Shown here: positions 16,847 through 26,145 of the stretch, in pieces
How the letters are laid out: each line of letters opens with the position of its first letter
How positions within the stretch are numbered: position 1 is the first letter of the stretch
NCBI RefSeq assembly: GCF_001742305.1
Contig: NZ_MJAT01000002.1
Coordinates: 62,001 to 126,000 of the forward strand
Source: Desulfuribacillus stibiiarsenatis
GTDB taxonomy: Bacteria; Bacillota; Bacilli; Desulfuribacillales; Desulfuribacillaceae
DNA length: 64,000 nucleotides
Direction of reading: 5' to 3'
The notes under the pieces: model-generated
The model's database searches: none
Seen by the model: only the letters and a program-made list of their open reading frames with translations
What the model was told of the DNA's origin: nothing
Made by a program: the position numbers and the translations under genes

Positions 16847-17944
16847 TTAAATCTCAACGGAACAAGTACGACTAAGATTAACTTGTGTTAATGCTCCACT
16901 TGAGCACAAGTCGGCTTTATACAGTGCAAGATATTGCTTCGCTTCATGCATGGCAGAATAGTTCATCTGTGCGATTCGGTAAGCTTCATCCACTAATTCC
17001 TCTGTTTTTGATTGGTCGCAGATAATTCTTTGTAATGATTCCACAAATTCACTCTCATTCAAGAAGAGATACCCATTTTTACCATGGATAATCATTTGCT
17101 CATTTCCCGGGCACTTACTTGCGACTACAGGTGTACGCATGTGAAACGCTTCAATAATGGCAATTGACTGACCTTCCGAACTTGAGGAGTTTAATAGTAC
17201 ATCTGCATGCTCAACGATTTTCAATACAATCCCTTGGGGTAGTTCGCCTAAATATGTAACATCTTGACTCTTATGTATTTGCAGTTCAATCTTTGCCTGT
17301 TCTTCTTGCTCAATCGTCGGGCCAACAATATATAACTTCAGCTTTTGCTGATTCCGTTGGTTAAAACGTGTAACGAGTTCAATGGCCCAGGGCACTCGTT
17401 TCACTTTGCGTATTCCTGCAGGGAGTACCGCTACGCGAAAACCCTCTTGCCTATCTCTTTGGAGCTGTTCCAGTAACTTTGCAGTGTCGATTGTACCATG
17501 AACCGAATACGGTTCCTCCAACCGGTAAAAACCTTGGGGCACAACGTGGACATTATTAGCAACTTCTGGGGAAAAGTTTACGACCTTATCCCGTGCTTGA
17601 TTATGAAAAACAGTAATGAATGATGCCTTATTTAATAAATCAACTACCCTTGAATCATGATGGTCTAGATGTTCGTTGACATCCGTACCTGTAAACGTAA
17701 CACCATAATGTATTGCAAGTTGTTGGATTTGTTTCAACAGAGGAGATTGTATAAAGCGTACTGGATTTAAAATATGCAAAAAATCATAAGCTTCGTTTAT
17801 TGATTCTGTCGTATGGTAATCGATTACATCGATATTCATGTCTGTTGAGGTTTGTAGTGCTTGGATGGATCTTTGAATCCTCAAAGCTGTAAGGCTATTC
17901 CCTCTCATTACAGCTAAATAAGGACTTGCAATTAAAACCTTCAT
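16847..17944 (-). CDS. GT4-type glycosyltransferase
   Basis: A 365-residue GT-B glycosyltransferase. The C-terminal NSSSSEGQSIAIIEAFHMRTPV is the nucleotide-sugar-binding E-x7-E region of family 4, and the N-terminal MKVLIASPYLAVMRGNS starts the first Rossmann fold. The ATG at 17944 is preferred: GAGGAGG lies immediately before the ATG at 17956 and therefore suits the later start. The acceptor is unknown; cell-wall or spore-surface glycans are plausible. It is upstream of nth in the same direction. Confidence 0.82.
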   Translation of the reverse strand: MKVLIASPYLAVMRGNSLTALRIQRSIQALQTSTDMNIDVIDYHTTESINEAYDFLHILNPVRFIQSPLLKQIQQLAIHYGVTFTGTDVNEHLDHHDSRVVDLLNKASFITVFHNQARDKVVNFSPEVANNVHVVPQGFYRLEEPYSVHGTIDTAKLLEQLQRDRQEGFRVAVLPAGIRKVKRVPWAIELVTRFNQRNQQKLKLYIVGPTIEQEEQAKIELQIHKSQDVTYLGELPQGIVLKIVEHADVLLNSSSSEGQSIAIIEAFHMRTPVVASKCPGNEQMIIHGKNGYLFLNESEFVESLQRIICDQSKTEELVDEAYRIAQMNYSAMHEAKQYLALYKADLCSSGALTQVNLSRTCSVEI

Positions 17945-18003
17945 AACGCCTACCATCCTCCTCTCTTAGATTCTTCCATTATACTACACTCATTCATTTC
18001 TCA

Positions 18004-18084
18004 TTGTATCATAAATCGAAAATGTATAAGAATCAAAAATGTATCATAAATCGAAATGTATCATAAATCGAAATGTATCATGAT
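18004..18084. repeat. 17-bp tandem repeat, five units
   Basis: Five consecutive 17-nt units begin at 18004 (then a 1-nt shift), 18022, 18039, 18056 and 18073. The consensus is ATGTATCATAAATCGAA; units 3 and 4 are identical, 2 and 5 diverged. It lies upstream of the glycosyltransferase gene in a 300-bp gene-free stretch. Confidence 0.85.
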
Positions 18085-18125
18085 TAAGTTCAATAAGGCG
18101 TATGTAAGAATCAGTTGAAAACGTA

Positions 18126-18164
18126 AAGAAGCAAGGAACCGAATTTTCCAGCACCTTGCTTCTT
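18126..18164 (-). terminator. 11-bp stem hairpin, probable terminator
   Basis: AAGAAGCAAGG (18126-18136) pairs with CCTTGCTTCTT (18154-18164). On the minus strand it is followed by TTTACGTTTTC. It lies about 80 nt beyond the 32-residue gene. Confidence 0.55.
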
Positions 18165-18247
18165 ACTCATATATATTCTCTTTACGACAATCCAATTTCC
18201 TGAAATACATGTTCATTACAGATTACATAAGTATTGAAAATGTAATA

Positions 18248-18346
18248 CTAAGGTTGACGATTAGCTCCAGTTTGTTCTTGGTTTGTGCTTGGGTTTGTGT
18301 TTAGGTTTGTGTTATTCTTATTGGTGTTCTTTTTGTTCTTTGCCAT
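18248..18346 (-). CDS. 32-residue Asn-rich micro-protein
   Basis: A short gene with a strong ribosome site (AAAGGAGGCG) before ATG 18346. The product starts MAKNKKNTNKNN and continues with repeated Asn-Thr pairs, then EQTGANRQP; it is very polar with no hydrophobic residue run. Composition resembles gamma-type or minor small acid-soluble spore proteins, but it lacks any motif that would prove it. It lies between the S-layer-anchored YcdB-like gene and a hairpin terminator. Confidence 0.6.
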   Translation of the reverse strand: MAKNKKNTNKNNTNLNTNPSTNQEQTGANRQP

Positions 18347-18411
18347 CAATATCGCCTCCTTTCGTTAAATAGAATTCCACGAAAGAGACGAATCATTACA
18401 GGTAAATTCTA

Positions 18412-20595
18412 CTAGCGCTTTAGCAGTTTCACAATAGTGGCTGCTGCTTCAGCTCTTGTTGTAAGTTTCTTTGGCATAAACATTCCATCAGCACCACTCA
18501 TAATCTTCATACCATGCAAAATCGCAACTGCACCTTGACGATCCTTAGCAATACTTGCATCATCTTTGAAATTACTAGTAAAAATGTCAAGAGCCGCCAC
18601 TTCGTGATAATTTAAAAACTGCACTAAAATTTGCGCCATATCTTCTCTTGAAATTGTTGTTTTATCGTCCCACTGTCTTGTTTGCACTGGGAGTATGAAT
18701 GACCTTTCTGCAGCATATAACTCTACATCTCTTACAGAGAATTGCGCTAAATACGGTCGTTCAATTTTTAACAGCATTTTAATAAATTCCCCTTGGGTAA
18801 TCGCCTGACTTGGCTTAAATTCATCCTCATCTACAAAAATCAAACCGTACTTCTGTAAGAATTCCACATCATTTTCAACCCAATGATTTGTAAGATCTTT
18901 AAATTCCTTTTTTGTATCAAGTTTCTCTTTTCCTTGGTAATCTAGTGCCTTGCCCGTATGAGCATCATATATCATATTATCTAGTTGCGTGAAGCTATAG
19001 ACTAACTTTGATTGCGGTGTTTGAAATTTATAATCATAATATTTATTGTAATTTAACTCAAACGTATTATCTGATAAAAATTGGTTCAATGCATTTTCTT
19101 TCGTGATTACATTCTCGACTTTTGGGAAATCTATGTCATACCAGCTGCAGTTAAAATGTTGAACTTCCCCTGTAGCTGCTTGTACATTGACCATGATATA
19201 ATTCGAGTCAAAAGGAATACCATTAACCATGCGTTGAAAATGCAAATTATAATTGTTCGGTTTCCCTTGTGCATCGAGAATTTTATTATAAGCATCTGTT
19301 CGTAGTTGCAGCGAATCTAAATATTCTGGGTAATGCAATGCAATATATGCCTTTGCTATCTCAATTGCTTGCTGTTCACTTTGAACTTTAAAGTCTTTTT
19401 CGTCAACCTTTTCCGTTTCCATTTGATTATTATACTTGCCGTAGCGGACTAGCTTACCCGTCTTCGCATGGATAGCGATTTCTACGCTCTCATAATAATG
19501 ACGTTCGCCATCTTGCTCGTTCTTCTCCCAGCGCATATCCCAGTGTCTGTTCTCAGGAAATTCCCAGTTTTGTTGCATACTAATATATGTAAGCTTTAAT
19601 GAGTCTGGTATTGAAGTAATTTTTTGTGCTATTTGTAAGGCTTGATCTTGCGAAATTAAATTGGCTAATTTTTCTAATTCAACCTTTTCAAAGTCTTCTA
19701 AACGACTATCTCTGGTTGCTTCCTTCGTCATTTGTGGACTTTCATATCCATAATACTGGTTTTGCTGGAACATCTCACCTGTCGTTGCATCCACAGCAAA
19801 CTCGTGGACTTTCACAGGGCGATATACTAATTGCACACGCGGCACTTCTTTTCTCATAGCATCGTACGGTCTTAATAAATACGCAAGTTCCATTCCATTT
19901 GCTTTCTTAAAAGTTTCTAATGCTTCATCTTTTGACACCATGGCCTTTTCTTCTTTTGGGAAGTTCGGAATCCATTGCGAGTGATAATTCATCAATTCAC
20001 CTGTATCAGCATTGATTGAGATTCCGATTGTCTGTCCTTTTACTGGTACGCCATTGATGACTTGCTCAAACGTATAATAGTGACTTTTTGCCCCTTTTTG
20101 CAAAACGAATTGTTCCTTGTTTGCTAATACGTATTCATGAGATTGTTTATTCGTGAATCTGCGAATTACATCGGATGCAACGGTTCGTCCTTGCTCCCAA
20201 CTAATTTTCGGTAAATAGGATTGCGAAGTTGCCGCAGGATATTTCTCTGAGTATATATAATAGTTAATAATATCTCCACTCACAACATCGATTTGAACCG
20301 ATAGCTCCCCTATGTATTGCTTACTAGACGTCCACGAGAAGCTCCATATCTTACGATTGAGATCCTCGTAGTAATTCGATCGCATAGCATCCATCTCCTG
20401 AGGAATTGAGACTAAACGCTTAACTCGAATTAATGCTTCTTCTGCGCTCATTGCATTTTCTGGTGCAAAGATAGTGTTCGGAATCTCCCGCGTCACGACA
20501 GGCTCTGAAATTGATAATGTCATCGCTTGGACATTAGGCATTCCACTAAATACAATGGTAGCTGCTAGCATACTAATAGCACCTTTTTTTATCAT
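18412..20595 (-). CDS. YcdB/YcdC-like secreted protein with SLH domains
   Basis: A 727-residue exported protein: signal peptide ending near VQA (residue 24), then two long YcdB/YcdC modules (about 45-290 and 310-560) built of PepSY-like repeats with the recurring phrase INADTGE or HAKTGK, and a C-terminal part (about 580-727) with S-layer-homology segments such as LTTRAEAAATIVKLL. SLH domains bind pyruvylated cell-wall polymer, so it is displayed at the surface. PepSY modules are often linked to protease inhibition. AAGGAGGTC precedes the ATG. Confidence 0.82.
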   Translation of the reverse strand: MIKKGAISMLAATIVFSGMPNVQAMTLSISEPVVTREIPNTIFAPENAMSAEEALIRVKRLVSIPQEMDAMRSNYYEDLNRKIWSFSWTSSKQYIGELSVQIDVVSGDIINYYIYSEKYPAATSQSYLPKISWEQGRTVASDVIRRFTNKQSHEYVLANKEQFVLQKGAKSHYYTFEQVINGVPVKGQTIGISINADTGELMNYHSQWIPNFPKEEKAMVSKDEALETFKKANGMELAYLLRPYDAMRKEVPRVQLVYRPVKVHEFAVDATTGEMFQQNQYYGYESPQMTKEATRDSRLEDFEKVELEKLANLISQDQALQIAQKITSIPDSLKLTYISMQQNWEFPENRHWDMRWEKNEQDGERHYYESVEIAIHAKTGKLVRYGKYNNQMETEKVDEKDFKVQSEQQAIEIAKAYIALHYPEYLDSLQLRTDAYNKILDAQGKPNNYNLHFQRMVNGIPFDSNYIMVNVQAATGEVQHFNCSWYDIDFPKVENVITKENALNQFLSDNTFELNYNKYYDYKFQTPQSKLVYSFTQLDNMIYDAHTGKALDYQGKEKLDTKKEFKDLTNHWVENDVEFLQKYGLIFVDEDEFKPSQAITQGEFIKMLLKIERPYLAQFSVRDVELYAAERSFILPVQTRQWDDKTTISREDMAQILVQFLNYHEVAALDIFTSNFKDDASIAKDRQGAVAILHGMKIMSGADGMFMPKKLTTRAEAAATIVKLLKR

Positions 20596-20626
20596 AAAAA
20601 AAGACCTCCTTATCTCTTATAGAACA

Positions 20627-20642
20627 AGCTGATTTCTCAGCT
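20627..20642 (-). other. Small hairpin upstream of the YcdB-like gene
   Basis: AGCTGA and TCAGCT flank TTTC about 30 nt before the start codon, between the polyferredoxin gene and the YcdB-like gene. It is weak as a terminator and could be a leader hairpin. Confidence 0.35.
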
Positions 20643-20693
20643 CTCTTATAATGACGATAAAGAGGTAAAATTTGTTTCATCTTAGAAAGGTGG

Positions 20694-21896
20694 CTACGAA
20701 AAAATGTTATTGGATTTCTTGCGCGCACAGATAGGACATAATTCATCCGTTTCAAGCTTCGCAGGAAAGTTATCCTTGCATTTGGTACAACTATTTAATT
20801 TTGTGTAGAAAACTTCTTCTTCCTTCTTGCTAATAAAGTCTGCAACGAGTACTTGGTCTCCGAAGGAAATTTGATTGCGCGGACATAGGGTTTCACATAG
20901 ATAGCATTGATTACAGCTTGCAGCACGGAAAGTGATATTTCCATACATCTGCTCTTCATCCTTGATCTGCTGAATCGACCCAGTTGGGCAAAGTTTACTA
21001 CATATATTACACAAGCTACAGTCATCACCGATTTGTAACTTTTGAATACTACAGGTGCGATCGCCTACTAAATGGTTTTTGGCAATGCTTTGCATAGCGA
21101 TTTGCAATATTTCACGCTGCTTCGTCTCGCCTTGCACTCGACCATGCGCTTCAGGTTGTTCTGATTTCTCTTCAAATACCTGATCTGCGAAATCTCCAAA
21201 CACACCCAGGGTATTACTTTTAACTCCTTGCTTGAGGTGTACGAAGAATGAGCGGCGGTCATAAGCACTCTTATCAATATGGTTTTGCACTGCCTCGCGC
21301 TTTAGATGAAGTGGCATCTGCTCATGAATTACGAGTCGTTGTTCATCTGCGCCGAGACTAGATAGCCATTCGACTGTTTGTGCAAAGTTTTGTTCAATTC
21401 GATTGGTAATTTTACACTCTATATTATGAACACAATCACTACAGGCGGAAATATCTACCCAAACGTGCTCTACGCCAAGGGCTAGTGGAAGCATAATCAT
21501 CCCTGGATGAAGGCGCGCTAGGCAATCCACCTCTAAGCGCTTCACGTGCTGTAATGCTTCTTCTTGATTCGCAGCAGATTTTTCGCAGGAAATGGCAACA
21601 ATCTTCTCACCTTGGCAAGTGTTCACTGTGTTCCTTATGAAGGTTTCATCTTTGTATTTTTTCATTGCAATAGCTCCATTCAGACAACTTGTTACACAAG
21701 TCCCACACCCAATACAGCTTGTGTCATCCACTTCTAGCATCTCTGAAGAAGTTAGAGCTTGCTTCGGACAAGATTGTATACACACCTCTCCGCAATTACG
21801 TTTGGCCATTTTACATCGGTCATGATGTATTTCAATTGGACAATCTGCAAGCTTGTTGTCAATATACTTATTAAAGTATCTCGATAGAATGCCCAT
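20694..21896 (-). CDS. Multi-cluster 4Fe-4S ferredoxin-like protein
   Basis: A 400-residue soluble protein with two ferredoxin modules. The N-terminal one has C-x3-C pairs around residues 35-43 and CIGCGTCVTSC near 61-71; the C-terminal one has CSLCNICSKLC and CNQCYLCETLC (about 293-342), followed by two CxxC pairs at the end that resemble a zinc ribbon. The central part is not recognised and contains CSDCVHNIEC. It is last in the arsenate-reductase-like cluster, after torD, so it may feed electrons to the enzyme or help mature it. There is no signal peptide. Confidence 0.72.
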   Translation of the reverse strand: MGILSRYFNKYIDNKLADCPIEIHHDRCKMAKRNCGEVCIQSCPKQALTSSEMLEVDDTSCIGCGTCVTSCLNGAIAMKKYKDETFIRNTVNTCQGEKIVAISCEKSAANQEEALQHVKRLEVDCLARLHPGMIMLPLALGVEHVWVDISACSDCVHNIECKITNRIEQNFAQTVEWLSSLGADEQRLVIHEQMPLHLKREAVQNHIDKSAYDRRSFFVHLKQGVKSNTLGVFGDFADQVFEEKSEQPEAHGRVQGETKQREILQIAMQSIAKNHLVGDRTCSIQKLQIGDDCSLCNICSKLCPTGSIQQIKDEEQMYGNITFRAASCNQCYLCETLCPRNQISFGDQVLVADFISKKEEEVFYTKLNSCTKCKDNFPAKLETDELCPICARKKSNNIFS

Positions 21897-22005
21897 TCTG
21901 TCACTTCCATTCTAAAGTCATATAACCTAATTATAGGTCTATCACTGTAGTTTGTATCTGGTGATTTTTAATTATTTTATAATAATGGTTATGCCAAGTC
22001 TAAGT

Positions 22006-22653
22006 CTAGTGTAAATCCTTGTTTAAAAAACGTTGCTTCTCTTCTGCTATCAGTGTTCTAGTCACATCAGCTAAAAGCTTATAGAATTCCTGTTCCGCTT
22101 CTTTTTCAACATCTCCAACAAATGCATCGACCCAAGCGCCAATTTGTTCTGTTAAGAACTCTTTAATATCTGCAAGGTAAGCGTCAGCAAGCTCAGCATT
22201 GTCTTCTTTTCTTAATGTGCGCTCTTTATATAATAAGAAGTACATAACTTCTAACTCAACTTCGATATGATCAGGAAGCTCTTTTTGTTCTTTAGACATT
22301 TGTAGACCAATCTTGTCATAGAAGGCAAGTGCTGCCATAGTAGAGTCTCCCATAACGCGTCTGCCGCCATCTAGATATACTGATCCATACGGTGCAGCTA
22401 ATAAGCGGTCAGGACCAACGAAAAGCTTTGCGAAATCTACTTGTAAGTCTGTAAAATCCTCAGTTCCCTCAACAATCTCAAGCATTTTCTTCGCACTGTC
22501 TACGGCTTTACTATTCGCAGTTTCTAATGCTTGTACTAAGCCTTCAAGTAATGAAACTGTCTTCCAATCTTTATCTGGTAATTGATAGCATGCTGATAAT
22601 AGTTTAAAAGATACCTCTTTAGCTTTCTCTTTTGCGATTATTACTTCTGTCAT
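22006..22653 (-). CDS. TorD/DmsD-family chaperone
   Basis: A 215-residue all-helical protein of the TorD family. The segment DFAKLFVGPDRLLAAPYGSVYLDG is the signature of these cytoplasmic chaperones, which bind the Tat signal of a molybdopterin enzyme and hold it until the cofactor is inserted. It lies 289 nt downstream of the Fe-S subunit gene, beyond a hairpin, and most likely serves the catalytic subunit at 23.6-26.1 kb. Confidence 0.88.
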   Translation of the reverse strand: MTEVIIAKEKAKEVSFKLLSACYQLPDKDWKTVSLLEGLVQALETANSKAVDSAKKMLEIVEGTEDFTDLQVDFAKLFVGPDRLLAAPYGSVYLDGGRRVMGDSTMAALAFYDKIGLQMSKEQKELPDHIEVELEVMYFLLYKERTLRKEDNAELADAYLADIKEFLTEQIGAWVDAFVGDVEKEAEQEFYKLLADVTRTLIAEEKQRFLNKDLH

Positions 22654-22869
22654 TGAATATATCCCCTTCCTAATGAACGAATTAAGTATTGAAAAGTTCT
22701 TCCCTACTTAATTATTAAGCATATCGATTTACACAAGTCTTGTATAGTGTTCGATATATAGTGTCAAAAAATTTACTTAATTTAATAAACCTTTTTTATA
22801 CCAAACAATTTCCTAAATTAAATAAATTTTAAAGCATTATCCTTCTTTAAACAATCTTCAATTTAGTGT

Positions 22870-22900
22870 AAGAGAGCGGTCAATACCGCACCGCTCTCTT
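22870..22900 (-). other. Hairpin between the Fe-S subunit and torD
   Basis: AAGAGAGCGG (22870-22879) pairs perfectly with CCGCTCTCTT (22891-22900), 42 nt after the Fe-S subunit stop. No T-run follows, so it may be a leaky terminator or an mRNA 3'-end stabiliser. Confidence 0.6.
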
Positions 22901-22941
22901 ATCCTCTAAATGTCACGAATTGAATTCAATTCGTTATTATA

Positions 22942-23577
22942 TTACTTCTTACCGTAACTATTGATATAAAACACGTTAGGCTTTGTATTTGCTTCTGGCT
23001 TTAATACAAAGTTCGCATTCTTCGCAACTAGTTGACTTACTTCACTGTTAGGATCATCTAAGTCACCAAATATACGAGCGTTTGCTGGGCAAGTCTCTAC
23101 GCAGAATGGATCTACGCCGTTACGCACTCTGTGGTCACAGAATGTGCACTTCTCTACTTTACCCTTCTTACGAAGACCTTGAGTTCCACCCTTTTCCGTT
23201 AATGCACGGTCAGGATTGTGGTAAGGCTTAGCTTCTGCATCCACTGCATTGAACGTGATTTGTCCATATGGGCAAGAGAATTCGCAAGCTCTGCAAGAGA
23301 TACAAGTATCAGAATTATAAAGCGTCATTCCGTTTTCTGCCTTATAAGTTGATTTAGGACTTGTAGGACATGCCTTCACACATGGTGCATCTGTGCAATG
23401 GTTACATAAAGTTGAAATATATCTTAATTTAACGTTAGGAAAAGTTCCTTCAGTTTCTTGCTTGTAATGGGACCAGAAGATTCCGTCTGGAATATTGTTC
23501 TCCATCTTACATCCGATTGAACATGCAGAACATCCTACACATTTCTGTAAATCGATTACCATACCTAGTCTTGTCAC
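22942..23577 (-). CDS. 4Fe-4S electron-transfer subunit (ArrB-like)
   Basis: A 211-residue protein of the DmsB/NrfC type with four Cys clusters: CVGCSACSIGC, CNHCTDAPCVKACP, CISCRACEFSCP and CTFCDHRVRNG then CVETCP. It carries electrons between a quinol-linked donor and the molybdopterin subunit. It starts 30 nt after the catalytic gene and lacks its own signal peptide, so it would be co-exported with the Tat-tagged catalytic subunit. Size and pairing fit ArrB of arsenate respiration, but the same architecture serves polysulfide and other oxyanion reductases. Confidence 0.85.
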   Translation of the reverse strand: MTRLGMVIDLQKCVGCSACSIGCKMENNIPDGIFWSHYKQETEGTFPNVKLRYISTLCNHCTDAPCVKACPTSPKSTYKAENGMTLYNSDTCISCRACEFSCPYGQITFNAVDAEAKPYHNPDRALTEKGGTQGLRKKGKVEKCTFCDHRVRNGVDPFCVETCPANARIFGDLDDPNSEVSQLVAKNANFVLKPEANTKPNVFYINSYGKK

Positions 23578-23607
23578 TTATAACACCCCCAAATTTATAC
23601 TAGTTTA

Positions 23608-26145
23608 TTATGCTTTTGTAATGTTAACACGAGTATTCGCGTAGTAAACAGTAGCTCCACTTAACTTCTCATAGACTGCTGAAAGGACTGCGTTGTTGTT
23701 ACCGCCCTTGCCGTTAGCTTTCTTACCGTAGTTCCAGTGTCCTTGACCATAAGACTTTGCAGCGTGGCCAGGACGGATACCTTCCCATACGAATGCAGTT
23801 ACTTCAATGCTTCCAGCAGGTGAAGTTACGCGAACTTTATCGCCATGCTTAATGCCAAGTTTCGTAGCATCAACAGGGTTAATCTTAATTGTGTCGCCAT
23901 TCTTCTCATCGCCGAAGTCAACGTCCTTAAAATCTTGGTACCATCCGCAGTTTGCTGAACGGCCTTCACGGTTTAAACGAGACTTTTGGTCGATGAAGAT
24001 TAGTGGATACTTATTAGCATCGCCAACAGTGATTGGTGTTTCGTAGTGAGGAACGAATGCTAAGTCTCCTCTAGCAGTGTAATTCATTGCTGCTAATGCT
24101 TGGTCAATTGTCGCTTTATTGTTATCTGCATGCGTTTGAAGGTTCTTCTTCAACGTTTCGCTATAGAATTCGAATTTCTTCGTAGCTGTACCCATGTTGC
24201 TCCATGCAGCCTTGTATTTGAAAGCTCCGCCGTTCCAAACGCCAACTTCTACGAAGTGGTTCCAGCCATTGAACTTATCTCCACTCTTATACTTTTCTGG
24301 GTTCCAAATTGGCTCTGTAAGAATCTTAGTCATGTATAAACCAAGTTCTTCGCCATTTGTTGCTGCTTTACCTGTTTCTGGATCCTTGAAAGTCTTCAAG
24401 TAGTCTAAGAAGTTTGTGAAGCCTTTTGCTGCTAATTTCTCAGCGATTCCCCACATTACTTCTGATTCATAGTTCTTCGCGTCATAAACCTTATCAATCA
24501 TTGGTTGTTGAATCGCTCTATGCGCAACCATGTTCTGGTATGTTCCAGTTACGCTCCACTGTTCGAACATATGGTGAGTAGACGGTAATAAGATATCTGC
24601 AAACCAGCTCATCTCTGAGTTATGCGTTACGCAATGTGCGAAGAATGGAACCTTTGCCATTGCCGCATCCCAACGATGGTTCTCAGCGCAAGAGAAGTTC
24701 AGGTTAATCCAGTATCCAATAGCCATTTTAATTTCATTTGGATCTGCTGCTAGGATTCCATCAGCAACACGGTTTGTGTTAACACCGCCACCGACAGAAC
24801 CTGTTGGCATGTTCGCCCACTCTAGACGACCACGGTGGTCAATTTTCTTATGCTTTGCTGTAGCCGCTGCTTCTTTTGTTTGGAACTCTGCAAATGCTGG
24901 GAATGAGCCATATGTTGCTCCACTTGGGAATCCACATCCACCTTCGTGTTCTACAGAACCAACAATACCGTTTAATGCATGGATTGCCATAGAGTTGTAT
25001 GCACCACGTTGTTGCATTACGCCTCCGCCACCCATCATTACACAAGTGTAAGGAGCATTATTACCCATTTCAGTAGCTACACGAACGATTTGCTCTACTG
25101 GGATACCGCATAGTGGAGATGCCCATTCTGGTGTACGATCCTTAAGCTCTAAGTTCCACCATTTCACAATACCATTTGTATGCTTCTCTGTAAAAGCAGC
25201 TTCGTCAACTGTTTTACCAGCTACGAATAAGTTCTTACCATCCTTGAAGTCACCTACGAACTCTTTAGACCATAATCCCTTAGTAAGAAGAACGTGTGCT
25301 AATGCAACTGCTAACGCACCATCTTGACCTGAGATAACTGGCAACCACTCATCAGCCTTCGAAGCAGTTGATGTAAAGCGAGGCTCTACAACAGCAATCT
25401 TCGCATCGCCGATAATCTCTCCCCAGTTCTTCAACCAAGTAGAAACCTGACGGTTTGTTGCTAATGGGTCCATACCCCAGATCAAAACATATTTAGAATT
25501 GATTAAGTCATAGTCACGGTAAGAACCTTTTCCATGAGTATACATAGGACCAAATTTCTCTGATTCAGCACAAATGGAGCTGTGGGAAATGTTGTTTGGA
25601 GAACCCATTAACTTAGGGAAAGTACTGTATGCTAAGTCATTGATGTCAGTATAACGACCTCTAAATGCTACTAATTTGTGACCTTCATTTGCTTTGATAA
25701 GCTCTAATAACTTGTCAGCAATTGTATCGAATGCTTCGTCCCAAGAAATAGGTACGAATTTAGGCTCTTCGCTACGGCCCTTTTTAGGGTTCGTACGCTT
25801 CATTGGTTGCTTAATGCGGTCTGGATCGTATGCCTGTTGAATTGCTAAGCGCATTCTCGGACAAGCAGCACCTTGTTGGCTCTTTGCATTTACGTTACCA
25901 CGGATTTTGATAACACGACCATCTACCACGTAAGCTTGTGATGAACACCAAGATGTACACCCTTGACATCCAGTTCCTACCCATTTACCTTGCTTAAGAG
26001 CACCGATTGGCTCAAGCTTACGGCCAGCAGGAGTTTCTGTTACTGTGTCAAGCTGTGCTTCTTCTAATTCACAACCGACTAAGCCTAGTACGCTAACACC
26101 TGTTAGAGCAGAGACTTTCAAAAAACCTCTTCTTGTTAAACTCAT
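23608..26145 (-). CDS. Molybdopterin oxidoreductase, arsenate-reductase-like (ArrA)
   Basis: An 845-residue DMSO-reductase-family catalytic subunit. The Tat signal is LTRRGFLK, followed by GLVGC, a possible lipobox. Cys60, 63, 67 and 95 form the C-x2-C-x3-C-x27-C [4Fe-4S] motif, with the CQGCTSW stretch used as an ArrA hallmark. Cys192 in SSICAESEKFG is the probable Mo ligand. The FRGRYTD segment differs from the GRGWG motif of the related arsenite oxidase ArxA. Length and the ArrB-like partner suit a respiratory arsenate reductase, but antimonate, polysulfide or other oxyanion reductases of the family remain possible. AGGGGGC precedes the ATG. Confidence 0.75.
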   Translation of the reverse strand: MSLTRRGFLKVSALTGVSVLGLVGCELEEAQLDTVTETPAGRKLEPIGALKQGKWVGTGCQGCTSWCSSQAYVVDGRVIKIRGNVNAKSQQGAACPRMRLAIQQAYDPDRIKQPMKRTNPKKGRSEEPKFVPISWDEAFDTIADKLLELIKANEGHKLVAFRGRYTDINDLAYSTFPKLMGSPNNISHSSICAESEKFGPMYTHGKGSYRDYDLINSKYVLIWGMDPLATNRQVSTWLKNWGEIIGDAKIAVVEPRFTSTASKADEWLPVISGQDGALAVALAHVLLTKGLWSKEFVGDFKDGKNLFVAGKTVDEAAFTEKHTNGIVKWWNLELKDRTPEWASPLCGIPVEQIVRVATEMGNNAPYTCVMMGGGGVMQQRGAYNSMAIHALNGIVGSVEHEGGCGFPSGATYGSFPAFAEFQTKEAAATAKHKKIDHRGRLEWANMPTGSVGGGVNTNRVADGILAADPNEIKMAIGYWINLNFSCAENHRWDAAMAKVPFFAHCVTHNSEMSWFADILLPSTHHMFEQWSVTGTYQNMVAHRAIQQPMIDKVYDAKNYESEVMWGIAEKLAAKGFTNFLDYLKTFKDPETGKAATNGEELGLYMTKILTEPIWNPEKYKSGDKFNGWNHFVEVGVWNGGAFKYKAAWSNMGTATKKFEFYSETLKKNLQTHADNNKATIDQALAAMNYTARGDLAFVPHYETPITVGDANKYPLIFIDQKSRLNREGRSANCGWYQDFKDVDFGDEKNGDTIKINPVDATKLGIKHGDKVRVTSPAGSIEVTAFVWEGIRPGHAAKSYGQGHWNYGKKANGKGGNNNAVLSAVYEKLSGATVYYANTRVNITKA

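Noticed and set aside
18004-18084. CRISPR-like array
   Set aside because: Units are adjacent with no spacers, too short, and no cas genes are in the window.
20573-20755. 60-codon frame between the polyferredoxin and YcdB-like genes
   Set aside because: No ribosome site; overlaps both neighbouring genes and a leader hairpin.
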